Assembly: GCA_905212515.1 (NCBI GenBank)
Contig: CAJMEU010000176.1
Coordinates: forward strand, 1 to 5,123
Reading direction: 5' to 3'
Origin: an uncultured Oscillospiraceae bacterium
GTDB taxonomy: Bacteria > Bacillota > Clostridia > Oscillospirales > Ruminococcaceae
DNA: 5,123 bases
Part shown: piece after piece, positions 1 to 5,123 of the stretch
Layout: each line of letters begins with the position of its first letter
Position numbering within the stretch: the stretch's first letter is position 1
Position numbers and translations under genes: made by a program
Notes under the pieces: model-generated
Databases searched by the model: none
Told to the model about the DNA's origin: nothing
The model's input: only the letters and a program-made list of their open reading frames with translations

Positions 1-478
1 CGTCCCCGAACACCACGCCGCAGCCCACCATCAGCATGTCGCCCTGGCACTCGAACAAGGTGACGTTCTTGCCTACCTCGCCCACGCCGCCCAGGGGCAT
101 GATCTTCACGGGGATAGCCGTCTCGCCGTTTTGGTTCTGGCGGCCGCGGCCGCCCCTTTTCTGCGGCGCGCGATGCTGCACGGCGGCCTGCTGGGCCATT
201 TGCATCTCCTGGTCCGCCTGGGCGGCGCCGGCCGCGCGGCGCGGCTGCCGCTGGCCGGGCTGTTGTTTTTTGCCGCTGGCCTGGGCGGCCCCGCGCTTAT
301 TCTGCGCCCCGTCTTTTTTGGGGGGCTGCTGTTGCTTTTTCTGCTGTGTTTTCTCGCCGGCCTGCTGGCCCGCGTTTTTGCCCTGCTTCGCGGCCGGGCG
401 GCGCCGTTTGGGCGCACTGGTTTTGGCCGTCTGTGCGACAGCCTGGTTGTCACGCGTCATTTCATTGTTTTGTTCCAT
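1..478 (-). CDS. rnj: Ribonuclease J, N-terminal part (cut by window edge)
   Basis: RNase J is a cytoplasmic 5'-3' exo- and endoribonuclease of the beta-CASP metallo-beta-lactamase family that matures and degrades RNA. Only the first 159 codons are present. Residues 1-121 form a low-complexity tail rich in K, R, Q, A and P (for example KRRRPAAKQGK near residue 24 and KRGGRGRQNQ near 107), probably disordered and RNA-binding. Residues 122-159 match the start of the catalytic domain, with the family signature VKIMPLGGVGEVGKNVTLFE. The zinc-binding HxHxDH motif lies beyond the edge. The ATG at 478-476 is supported by GGAGG four bases upstream and by a promoter further back. Odd point: the usual VDCG of motif I reads VGCG at residues 151-154, and the usual FP(D/E) reads FGD, both within the last 30 bases before the edge. 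Long basic tails on RNase J are known in Clostridia. The identification rests on the short catalytic segment but the match is distinctive. Confidence 0.9.
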   Translation of the reverse strand, partial: MEQNNEMTRDNQAVAQTAKTSAPKRRRPAAKQGKNAGQQAGEKTQQKKQQQPPKKDGAQNKRGAAQASGKKQQPGQRQPRRAAGAAQADQEMQMAQQAAVQHRAPQKRGGRGRQNQNGETAIPVKIMPLGGVGEVGKNVTLFECQGDMLMVGCGVVFGD

Positions 479-509
479 AAATCCTCCGAAAAAAATAATA
501 TTCAATTAC

Positions 510-544
510 AAAAACAGGCCCTTGCGCATCGCCAAAGCGCCTGT
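510..544 (-). promoter_or_regulatory. Terminator-like hairpin in the rnj leader (possible attenuator)
   Basis: Read on the minus strand, ACAGGC (544-539) pairs with GCCTGT (519-514). Inside, CTT/AAG and GCG-ATG-CGC can add further pairs, with one mismatch and a small bulge. A run of five T (514-510) follows directly, the layout of an intrinsic terminator. It sits after the predicted rnj promoter and about 30 bases before the rnj start, with no other minus-strand gene upstream for it to end. It may therefore be a transcription attenuator or an RNA structure controlling rnj. The T-run is short and breaks to GT, so termination would be partial at best. Confidence 0.45.
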
Positions 545-602
545 AAAAGTCCACCATTTCAGCCCTGTCCCAGCCCGATCGCCGAGAAGCACTATTTTAT
601 TT

Positions 603-631
603 ATGATACAGTTTTTGGGCAATATTGTCAA
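603..631 (-). promoter_or_regulatory. Sigma-A type promoter of rnj
   Basis: On the minus strand, TTGACA (631-626) is followed after exactly 17 bases by TATCAT (608-603). This is a perfect -35 box and a five-of-six -10 box at ideal spacing. Transcription would start near 596 and give a leader of about 118 nt before the rnj ATG at 478. The match is seen directly; use in the cell is inferred. Confidence 0.8.
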
Positions 632-703
632 GATAAGCCCCCACTTATTAGAAAGATTGGACAAAAACCTTGCGCTTCATTCAGCAAAATATTCTGTTTT
701 TGG

Positions 704-732
704 TTTACACCTCTCCCGTCATCCTCTATAAT
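704..732 (+). promoter_or_regulatory. Sigma-A type promoter of rnhA
   Basis: TTTACA (704-709) and a perfect TATAAT (727-732) are separated by 17 bases. The expected transcription start near 739 leaves a leader of only about 18 nt, just enough for the ribosome binding site. The promoter points away from the rnj promoter, and about 72 bp separate the two -35 boxes. Confidence 0.85.
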
Positions 733-756
733 AAAATAGATAAAAGGAGTGGAACT

Positions 757-1197
757 ATGAAACAGATCACCATTTACACCGACGGTTCCTGCAGCGGCAA
801 CCCCGGGCCGGGCGGATGGGGCGCCATCCTGGATTACAAGGGCGTGCGCAAGGAGCTGAGCGGCGGCGAATATGAGACCACCAACAACCGCATGGAGATG
901 ACTGCCGTGATCAAGGCCCTGGAATGCCTGCGGGAGCCCTGCGAGATCACCCTTTGCAGCGATTCGAAATACGTGATGGACGCGCTGAGCAAGGGCTGGG
1001 CCAAGGGCTGGCGCGCCCGCGGCTGGCGCAAGGCCGATCGGCAGCCGGCGCTGAACGCCGACCTGTGGGCCCAGATGCTGGATCTGTGCCAGCCGCACAT
1101 CTTCCATTACCAATGGATCAAGGGGCACGCCGGCCACCCGGAGAATGAGCGTTGTGACCGGCTGGCGGTGGCCCAGACGGAAAAACACCGCCGCTAA
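757..1197 (+). CDS. rnhA: Ribonuclease HI (type 1)
   Basis: RNase HI cuts the RNA strand of RNA-DNA hybrids (R-loops, primer remnants) in the cytoplasm using two metal ions. The 146-residue product has the usual length, and the catalytic residues fall in the expected places: D9 (YTDGSCSGNPGPGG), E47 (NNRMEMTA), D69 (CSDSKYV), H124 (KGHAGHPENE) and D134 (RCDRLA). The basic protrusion for hybrid binding is present (residues 79-93, KGWAKGWRARGWRKA). The reading frame stays open upstream to an ATG at 670, but that start would lie ahead of the promoter. The ATG at 757 has AAGGAG at 744-749 with seven bases of spacing, and it places the first strand exactly as in the family. The gene has its own promoter and is transcribed divergently from rnj. 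It is complete and shows nothing unusual. Confidence 0.97.
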   Translation: MKQITIYTDGSCSGNPGPGGWGAILDYKGVRKELSGGEYETTNNRMEMTAVIKALECLREPCEITLCSDSKYVMDALSKGWAKGWRARGWRKADRQPALNADLWAQMLDLCQPHIFHYQWIKGHAGHPENERCDRLAVAQTEKHRR

Positions 1198-1238
1198 CGG
1201 CATCCGGCACGGGCCGTTCCCTTTTGGGGCAATTTTTT
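1196..1238 (+). terminator. Weak candidate terminator after rnhA
   Basis: AACGGC (1196-1201) pairs with GCCGTT (1213-1218) around an 11-base loop, overlapping the rnhA stop codon. A small CCC-TTTT-GGGG fold follows, then T6 at 1233-1238. The T-run is 14 bases past the main stem, which is too far for a standard intrinsic terminator. Some read-through from rnhA into the next gene is possible. Confidence 0.3.
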
Positions 1239-1256
1239 GGGCGGGCAAGAAAAAAC

Positions 1257-1285
1257 TTGCAAACTATACCCAGACGATGTATATT
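1257..1285 (+). promoter_or_regulatory. Likely promoter of the desulfurase-scaffold-mnmA operon
   Basis: TTGCAA (1257-1262) and TATATT (1280-1285) are 17 bases apart in a locally AT-rich stretch. An alternative -10 box, TATTAT, overlaps at 1282-1287 with 19-base spacing. Start of transcription would be near 1292, giving a leader of about 45 nt. The boxes are less perfect than those of rnj and rnhA. Confidence 0.65.
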
Positions 1286-1293
1286 ATAACCAG

Positions 1294-1310
1294 AACGGCC
1301 TTTCACCGTT
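1294..1310. repeat. Inverted repeat at the predicted operon start
   Basis: AACGG (1294-1298) and CCGTT (1306-1310) form a perfect 5-bp inverted repeat with a 7-base centre, directly after the predicted transcription start. It could be a repressor site or a small hairpin at the 5' end of the mRNA. It is short enough to be chance, and it does not resemble an IscR site that I can recognise. Confidence 0.3.
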
Positions 1311-1336
1311 TGAAAACAAAGAAAGAAGGGATCTTT

Positions 1337-2506
1337 TTGAACCGTATCATTTATGCCGACAACGCGGCCACCACGCCGGTGGCCCCGGAGGTACTGCAGG
1401 CCATGACGCCCTTTTTCTGCGAGCGTTACGGCAACCCCTCCAGCATTTTTTACTCTGTGGGCGCGCAGGCCCGCGCCGCCCTGGACGAGGCCCGTGCCAG
1501 CGTGGCGGCAAGCCTTCACTGCCAGCCGGCCGAGGTGTTCTTCACCAGCTGCGGCACCGAGGCCGACAACTGGGCGCTGAAGGGCACGGCCCGCCGCATG
1601 GCCCGCCAGGGCAAAAAGCATCTGATCACCAGCAGCATTGAACACCACGCCATCCTGCACAGCATGCAGGCCTTGGAAAAAGAGGGCTTCGAGGTGACGT
1701 ACCTGCCCGTGGACGCGGAGGGCTTTGTCTCCCCGGCGGACCTGGAAGCCGCCATCCGGCCCGACACCGCGCTGGTGAGCATCATGTTCGCCAACAATGA
1801 GATCGGCACCATCGAGCCGGTGGAAGAACTGTGCGCCGTCGCCCACCGCCACGGCGTCTGGTTCCACACCGACGCCGTACAGGCCGCGGGCGCGGTGCCC
1901 ATCCATTTTGCCGATATGGGCTTCGATATGCTGAGCCTGTCCGCCCACAAGTTCAACGGCCCCAAGGGCATCGGCGCGCTGATCGTCAGGCGGGGCATCC
2001 TGCCCGATGTATTTATGGACGGCGGCGGGCAGGAGCGCGGCCGCCGCGCCGGCACGGAAAACGTGGCGGAGATCGTGGGGCTGGCCAAGGCGCTGGAGAT
2101 GGCCACCGCCCATTTGGCGGAAAAAGCCGCCCGGCTTTCGGCCCTGCGGGACACGGTGCAGCGCCCCGCGCAGGCCCTGCCCAAGGTGAAGGTAAACGGC
2201 CCGGCCGACCCGGCCCGCCGCCTGCCCGGCACGCTGAACATCAGCTTTGAGGGCGCCGAGAGCGAGAGCATCCTGCTGTTTTTGGATATGGCGGGCATCT
2301 GCGCCTCCTCGGGCAGCGCCTGCGCCTCCGGCAGTTTGGACCCCAGCCACGTGCTGCTGGCCATCGGCCTGTCCCACGCGCTGGCCAACTGCAGCCTGCG
2401 CCTGTCCTTCGGCGTGCAGAACACCCCCGAGGACGCCCAGGCCATCTGCGCCGCGCTGGACAGCGCGGTGGCGGAGGTGCGCCGGCGCAGCGCGATCTGG
2501 CAATAA
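1337..2506 (+). CDS. Cysteine desulfurase, NifS/IscS family (class V aminotransferase)
   Basis: This PLP enzyme converts L-cysteine to L-alanine and carries the sulfur as a persulfide for Fe-S clusters and tRNA thiolation. The 389-residue product has normal family length. Landmarks are YADNAATTP at 6-14, YGNPSS at 31-36, the E-H-H motif with H103 stacking on PLP, FHTDAVQ at 176-182, PLP lysine K205 in SAHKFNGPKG, and active-site C329 in SSGSACASGSLDPSHVL, a group I signature. The start is taken as TTG at 1337, because GAAGGG ends six bases upstream and NRIIYADNAATTP then sits where family members begin. The in-frame ATG at 1277 lies in or before the -10 box, lacks a ribosome site and would add 20 unrelated residues. 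It is first in a set with the IscU scaffold and mnmA, as in many Clostridia, so it probably serves both. IscS, NifS or YrvO would all be defensible names. Confidence 0.95.
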   Translation: MNRIIYADNAATTPVAPEVLQAMTPFFCERYGNPSSIFYSVGAQARAALDEARASVAASLHCQPAEVFFTSCGTEADNWALKGTARRMARQGKKHLITSSIEHHAILHSMQALEKEGFEVTYLPVDAEGFVSPADLEAAIRPDTALVSIMFANNEIGTIEPVEELCAVAHRHGVWFHTDAVQAAGAVPIHFADMGFDMLSLSAHKFNGPKGIGALIVRRGILPDVFMDGGGQERGRRAGTENVAEIVGLAKALEMATAHLAEKAARLSALRDTVQRPAQALPKVKVNGPADPARRLPGTLNISFEGAESESILLFLDMAGICASSGSACASGSLDPSHVLLAIGLSHALANCSLRLSFGVQNTPEDAQAICAALDSAVAEVRRRSAIWQ

Positions 2507-2551
2507 GCGCGTTTGCAGAAAAAACAATGAATGACAAAGGAGCAGCCTTTT

Positions 2552-2992
2552 ATGTATAGTGAAAAAGTAATGGACCATTTTGCCCATCCCCGCAATGTGG
2601 GCGAGATCGAGGACGCCAGCGGCGTGGGTGAAGTGGGCAACGCCAAGTGCGGCGACGTGATGAAAATGTTTTTGAAGATTGAGGACGGCACCATCACCGA
2701 CGTAAAATTCAAGACCTTCGGCTGCGGCGCGGCCATCGCCACCTCCAGCATGGCCACGGAGCTGATCAAGGGCAGGCCCATCGAGGAGGCGGTAAAGCTG
2801 ACCAACAAGGCCGTGATCGAGGCGTTGGACGGCCTGCCCCCCGTGAAGGTGCACTGCAGCGTGCTGGCCGAACAAGCCATCAAAGCCGCCCTGGCCGATT
2901 ATTACCGCCGGCAGGGCGTGGACCCGGAGCCCATTGTGGGCAAGCTGGAGGAGGACTGCCACTCCTGCGAGGGCGGGGCCTGCGGGGCGTGA
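2552..2992 (+). CDS. IscU/NifU-type Fe-S cluster assembly scaffold
   Basis: This scaffold receives sulfur from the desulfurase and iron, builds a cluster and passes it to client proteins. The 146-residue product has the three conserved cysteines C33 (GNAKCGDVMK), C58 (FKTFGCGAAIATSS) and C102 (HCSVLAEQAI), and D35, which helps cluster release. It also keeps LPPVK at 95-99, the chaperone-binding motif of IscU, although no hscA or hscB is in the window. It lacks the extra domains of full NifU. The last 11 residues hold three more cysteines (C136, C139, C144, pattern CxxCx4C), not part of the core fold. The start is ATG 2552, with AAGGAG at 2537-2542 and nine bases of spacing. An in-frame ATG at 2531 lies ahead of that site and has none of its own. 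The gene begins 45 bp after the desulfurase, and its stop overlaps mnmA. Confidence 0.95.
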   Translation: MYSEKVMDHFAHPRNVGEIEDASGVGEVGNAKCGDVMKMFLKIEDGTITDVKFKTFGCGAAIATSSMATELIKGRPIEEAVKLTNKAVIEALDGLPPVKVHCSVLAEQAIKAALADYYRRQGVDPEPIVGKLEEDCHSCEGGACGA

Positions 2993-4077
2993 GCGCGGCG
3001 GGCGGAGGGGCCGGCGGCACCGGCTTTTCCAGCTTTGCGCAGCAGGCCAATGTTCTGGTGGCCCTGTCCGGCGGCGGGGACTCCTCGGTATGCGTGCGCA
3101 TTTTACAGGACCAGGGCTTCGACGTATCGGCCCTGGTGATCCGCTTCTCCCCCGCCCACGACAAAGCCGTGGAGGCCGCCCAGGCCGTGGCCCGGCAGCT
3201 GGGCGTTCCCTTGACGGTGGAGGACCGCACCGAGCGGTTCGAACGCGAGGTGGTGACCCCCTTCTGCGAGAGCTACTGCGCCGGCGTCACCCCCAGCCCC
3301 TGCGTGATGTGCAACCCGCTGGTAAAATTCCGGGCGCTGGCCGACGCGGCGAGCCGCATGGGCATCCGCTATATCGCCAGCGGCCACTACGCCCGGGTGA
3401 CGGAGCAAAACGGCGTTTATTACGTGCGCAAAGCCCTTTCACAGGCGCGGGACCAAAGCTATATGCTGTACCGCCTGCCCCAGGACATCCTTTCGCGGTT
3501 GTGCCTGCCCGTGGGCGAGTTTGAAAAAACCGATATCCGGGACATGGCGCGGGAGCTGGGCCTTGCCAGCGCCGACGCGCCGGACAGCCAGGAGATCTGC
3601 TTTATCCCCGACGGCGACTATGCGGCCTTCATCGCGGCCCGCGGTTTGCCGGACAAGCCCGGCCGCTTCATCGGCCCCGCGGGCGAGGATCTGGGCCCTC
3701 ACCTGGGTGTGTCCCACTATACGGTCGGCCAGCGCAAGGGCCTGGGCATCGCCTACGGCCAGCCTGTTTTTGTGCGGCGCATCCGGGAGGACGGCGACGT
3801 GGAGCTGGCCCGGGCGGGCGAGGAATTTTCCGGCAGCGTCCTTCTGCGGGACGCGGTGCGCGCCGACGGCGCGCCCTGGACGGCCGGCGCGCGCTGCGGC
3901 GTCAAGATCCGCAGCCGGGCCCCCGTGGCCCCCTGCGTGATCGAGGCGGCGGCGGACGGGAGGCTCACCGTGCGCTTTGAGGCGCCGCTGCGCGCCCCGG
4001 CGCCGGGCCAATCGGCCGTATTTTACGACGGCGAGCTGGTGCTGGGTGGCGGCGTGATCGACAGTTGTTTCGATTGA
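2989..4077 (+). CDS. mnmA: tRNA-specific 2-thiouridylase MnmA
   Basis: MnmA activates uridine 34 of the Lys, Glu and Gln tRNAs with ATP and replaces O2 with sulfur from a cysteine desulfurase. The 362-residue product has full family length. It has a PP-loop ATP site at 27-33 (SGGGDSS; most members have SGGVDSS), the first catalytic cysteine C108 in CVMCNPLVKF, GHY at 132-134, the second catalytic cysteine C204 in DSQEICFI, and VGQRKGLGIA at 246-255. A beta-rich C-terminal region runs to the end. C105 forms CxxC with C108, as in a subset of MnmA proteins. The loop after the second strand (about 50-60) is shorter than in Escherichia coli or Bacillus. The GTG start at 2989 overlaps the scaffold's TGA as GTGA and lacks a well-placed ribosome site, suggesting translational coupling. 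The next in-frame GTG (3058) would cut into the first strand. No ATG is available near the N-terminus. Confidence 0.95.
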   Translation: MSAAGGGAGGTGFSSFAQQANVLVALSGGGDSSVCVRILQDQGFDVSALVIRFSPAHDKAVEAAQAVARQLGVPLTVEDRTERFEREVVTPFCESYCAGVTPSPCVMCNPLVKFRALADAASRMGIRYIASGHYARVTEQNGVYYVRKALSQARDQSYMLYRLPQDILSRLCLPVGEFEKTDIRDMARELGLASADAPDSQEICFIPDGDYAAFIAARGLPDKPGRFIGPAGEDLGPHLGVSHYTVGQRKGLGIAYGQPVFVRRIREDGDVELARAGEEFSGSVLLRDAVRADGAPWTAGARCGVKIRSRAPVAPCVIEAAADGRLTVRFEAPLRAPAPGQSAVFYDGELVLGGGVIDSCFD

Positions 4078-4102
4078 AGATTGGACGAAAGGCGGCGCTT
4101 CT

Positions 4103-4987
4103 ATGTACGAACTGATCCAGGCTGCGGCGCGCAGCTATTATCTCGACTGCCCCGTCAAGATCGGCCTGTATGTGGAGGATGACGGCGGCGCCGTCCTCAT
4201 CGACAGCGGCGGGGACAAGGACGCGGGCCGCAGGGTGCGGCAGCTGCTGGAGCGGCAGGGCTGGCGGCTGAAAGCCATCGTGAACACCCACGCCCACGCC
4301 GACCATATCGGCGGCAACCACTACTTACAGGCCCAGACGGGCTGCCCTATTTTTGCGCCGGCCATCGAAGCCGCCTTTGCCCGCCACGCCGTGTTGGAAT
4401 CCTCGTTCCTGTACGGTGGTTACCCCTGCAAAGAGCTGCGGCACAAATTCCTGATGGCGCAGGAGAGCGACGTGCAGCCCCTTTCCGCGCCCGGTTTCCC
4501 CGCGGCGCTGACGCCCATCCCCCTGCCAGGCCACGCCTTTGACATGACGGGTTACCGCACGCCGGATGGTGTGGTCTATCTGGGCGACTGCCTGAGCAGC
4601 GAGGCCACGCTGGACAAATACGGCATCCCCTTTATCTACGACGTGGGGGCTTACCTGGACACGCTGGACGCCGTGGCGGCCATGGAGGGCGCGCTGTTCG
4701 TGCCCGCCCACGCCCCGGCCGCCGCGAGCATCGCCGGCCTGGCGCGCTATAACCGGGAGAAAGTGCAGGACGTGGCCGACCGCATTCTGGCGCTGTGCCG
4801 CACGCCCCTGTGTTTTGAGGATATTTTGCAGGCGCTGTTCGTCCAATACGGCCTGACCATGGATTTTGAACAGTACGCTTTGGTGGGCAGTACCGTGCGT
4901 TCTTATCTCGCCTGGCTGAAGGGCACCGGCCGCCTGGAAGCCCGCTTTGCGGCAGGCCGCCTGCTGTGGGCCGCCCTGCCGGGGTGA
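4103..4987 (+). CDS. Metallo-beta-lactamase-fold hydrolase with winged-helix-like C-terminus, substrate unknown
   Basis: The 294-residue protein has a complete set of two-metal ligands: HAHADH at 63-68 (H63, H65, D67, H68), H144 in PLPGHAFD, D162 in YLGDCLSS and H203 in VPAHAP, with the motif I aspartate D34 in LIDSGG. It should therefore be an active hydrolase. Residues about 225-292 look helical, ending in a charged turn and short strands (SYLAWLKGTGRLEARF), resembling the winged-helix tail of LACTB2-type members. There is no signal peptide or membrane segment, so it is cytoplasmic. The ATG at 4103 has GAAAGG at 4087-4092 with ten bases of spacing. It follows mnmA by 25 bp, so it is probably co-transcribed. 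Relatives include glyoxalase II, persulfide dioxygenase, LACTB2 nucleases and lactonases, and the sequence alone does not decide between them. A link to sulfur metabolism rests only on position. Confidence 0.88.
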   Translation: MYELIQAAARSYYLDCPVKIGLYVEDDGGAVLIDSGGDKDAGRRVRQLLERQGWRLKAIVNTHAHADHIGGNHYLQAQTGCPIFAPAIEAAFARHAVLESSFLYGGYPCKELRHKFLMAQESDVQPLSAPGFPAALTPIPLPGHAFDMTGYRTPDGVVYLGDCLSSEATLDKYGIPFIYDVGAYLDTLDAVAAMEGALFVPAHAPAAASIAGLARYNREKVQDVADRILALCRTPLCFEDILQALFVQYGLTMDFEQYALVGSTVRSYLAWLKGTGRLEARFAAGRLLWAALPG

Positions 4988-4994
4988 AAATGCC

Positions 4995-5024
4995 AAAACG
5001 GCCTTGAAGCTGTTGTTCGGCCGT
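4995..5024 (+). terminator. Hairpin after the last gene, probable terminator with a damaged or replaced T-tract
   Basis: ACGGCC (4998-5003) pairs perfectly with GGCCGT (5019-5024), and GAA/TTC can extend the stem inwards past a two-base bulge. An A-run (4995-4998) stands on the 5' side, as in many bidirectional terminators. Instead of the expected T-run, the 3' side goes straight into G18. As written it would be a poor terminator; the position, eight bases after the stop codon at 4987, argues that it is one. Confidence 0.45.
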
Positions 5025-5123
5025 GGGGGGGGGGGGGGGGGGCGCAGGGCGGGGCGGGGCGGCCGGCAACACACCCCCCCCGCGAAAAACACGGAGGCGG
5101 GTGTAGACAGGAGCACCGCCGGC
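5025..5123. other. Homopolymeric GC-rich end of window, no gene seen
   Basis: The stretch holds G18 (5025-5042), then GGG, GGGG and GGGG runs separated by single C (5047-5059), and C8 (5074-5081). ACACCC (5071-5076) and GGGTGT (5099-5104) form an inverted repeat. No open frame with a start and ribosome site was found. The G-runs could form a G-quadruplex if real. The sudden change in composition at the probable end of a contig makes an assembly or base-calling artefact at least as likely. Confidence 0.6.

Noticed and set aside
36..739. Two plus-strand frames (231 and 202 codons) with hydrophobic and cysteine-rich stretches that could pass for a membrane protein
   Set aside because: They lie opposite the RNase J tail, whose Lys/Gln/Arg codons read as Leu, Phe, Cys and Ala on the other strand. 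They also cross the divergent promoter region and have no good ribosome site.
1516..2883. A 455-codon minus-strand open frame in the same region
   Set aside because: It overlaps the other shadow frame and two genes with full catalytic motifs, and it resembles no protein family.
1118..2962. A 614-codon open frame on the minus strand opposite the desulfurase and scaffold genes
   Set aside because: It is a shadow of GC-rich coding sequence. It has no recognisable domain, is rich in G, A, H and Q as antisense frames are, and covers three well-identified genes or spacers.
2989..3110. SGGGDSS in MnmA as a broken ATP site
   Set aside because: The SGGxDS core is intact. The position that varies is a tolerated one, and both catalytic cysteines are present.
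5047..5060. G-quadruplex as a functional regulatory element
   Set aside because: The G-runs could fold, but the region is probably an artefact and no downstream gene is visible.
4325..5116. A 263-codon minus-strand frame at the right end
   Set aside because: It is antisense to the MBL gene, starts in the unreliable end sequence and has no family features.

Overview
The window reads as a piece of chromosome from a high-GC, low-copy Firmicute, most likely an uncultured member of the Clostridia close to the Oscillospiraceae/Ruminococcaceae. This is an inference from three things: the RNase J with a long basic N-terminal tail, the nifS/iscU/mnmA gene order, and codons that mostly end in G or C while the spacers are AT-rich. 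Both ends look like contig ends: the left edge cuts a gene, and the right edge dissolves into a G18 run and GC-rich low-complexity sequence.

Left block (1-756): the 5' part of a ribonuclease J gene on the minus strand, then a 278-bp divergent spacer. The spacer holds two near-consensus sigma-A type promoters pointing outwards. The RNase J leader is about 118 nt long and contains a terminator-like hairpin.

Middle block (757-1197): a complete type 1 ribonuclease HI gene (rnhA) with its own promoter and a very short leader. A weak candidate terminator and a second promoter follow it.

Right block (1337-4987): a four-gene co-directional set that is probably one operon. It encodes a NifS/IscS-type cysteine desulfurase with a TTG start, an IscU-type Fe-S scaffold, the tRNA 2-thiouridylase MnmA (start overlapping the scaffold's stop), and a metallo-beta-lactamase-fold hydrolase with a winged-helix-like C-terminus. 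The logic of the first three is known: the desulfurase mobilises cysteine sulfur as a persulfide, IscU uses it to build Fe-S clusters, and MnmA uses it to make 2-thiouridine at tRNA position 34. The role of the fourth gene is not known from sequence. A hairpin follows it, but a G18 run stands where a T-tract would be expected.

No clearly new biological system was found. The observations most worth a second look are the possible attenuator in the RNase J leader, the cysteine cluster at the end of the IscU protein, the hydrolase linked to the sulfur-transfer genes, and signs that both window ends carry base-calling errors towards G.
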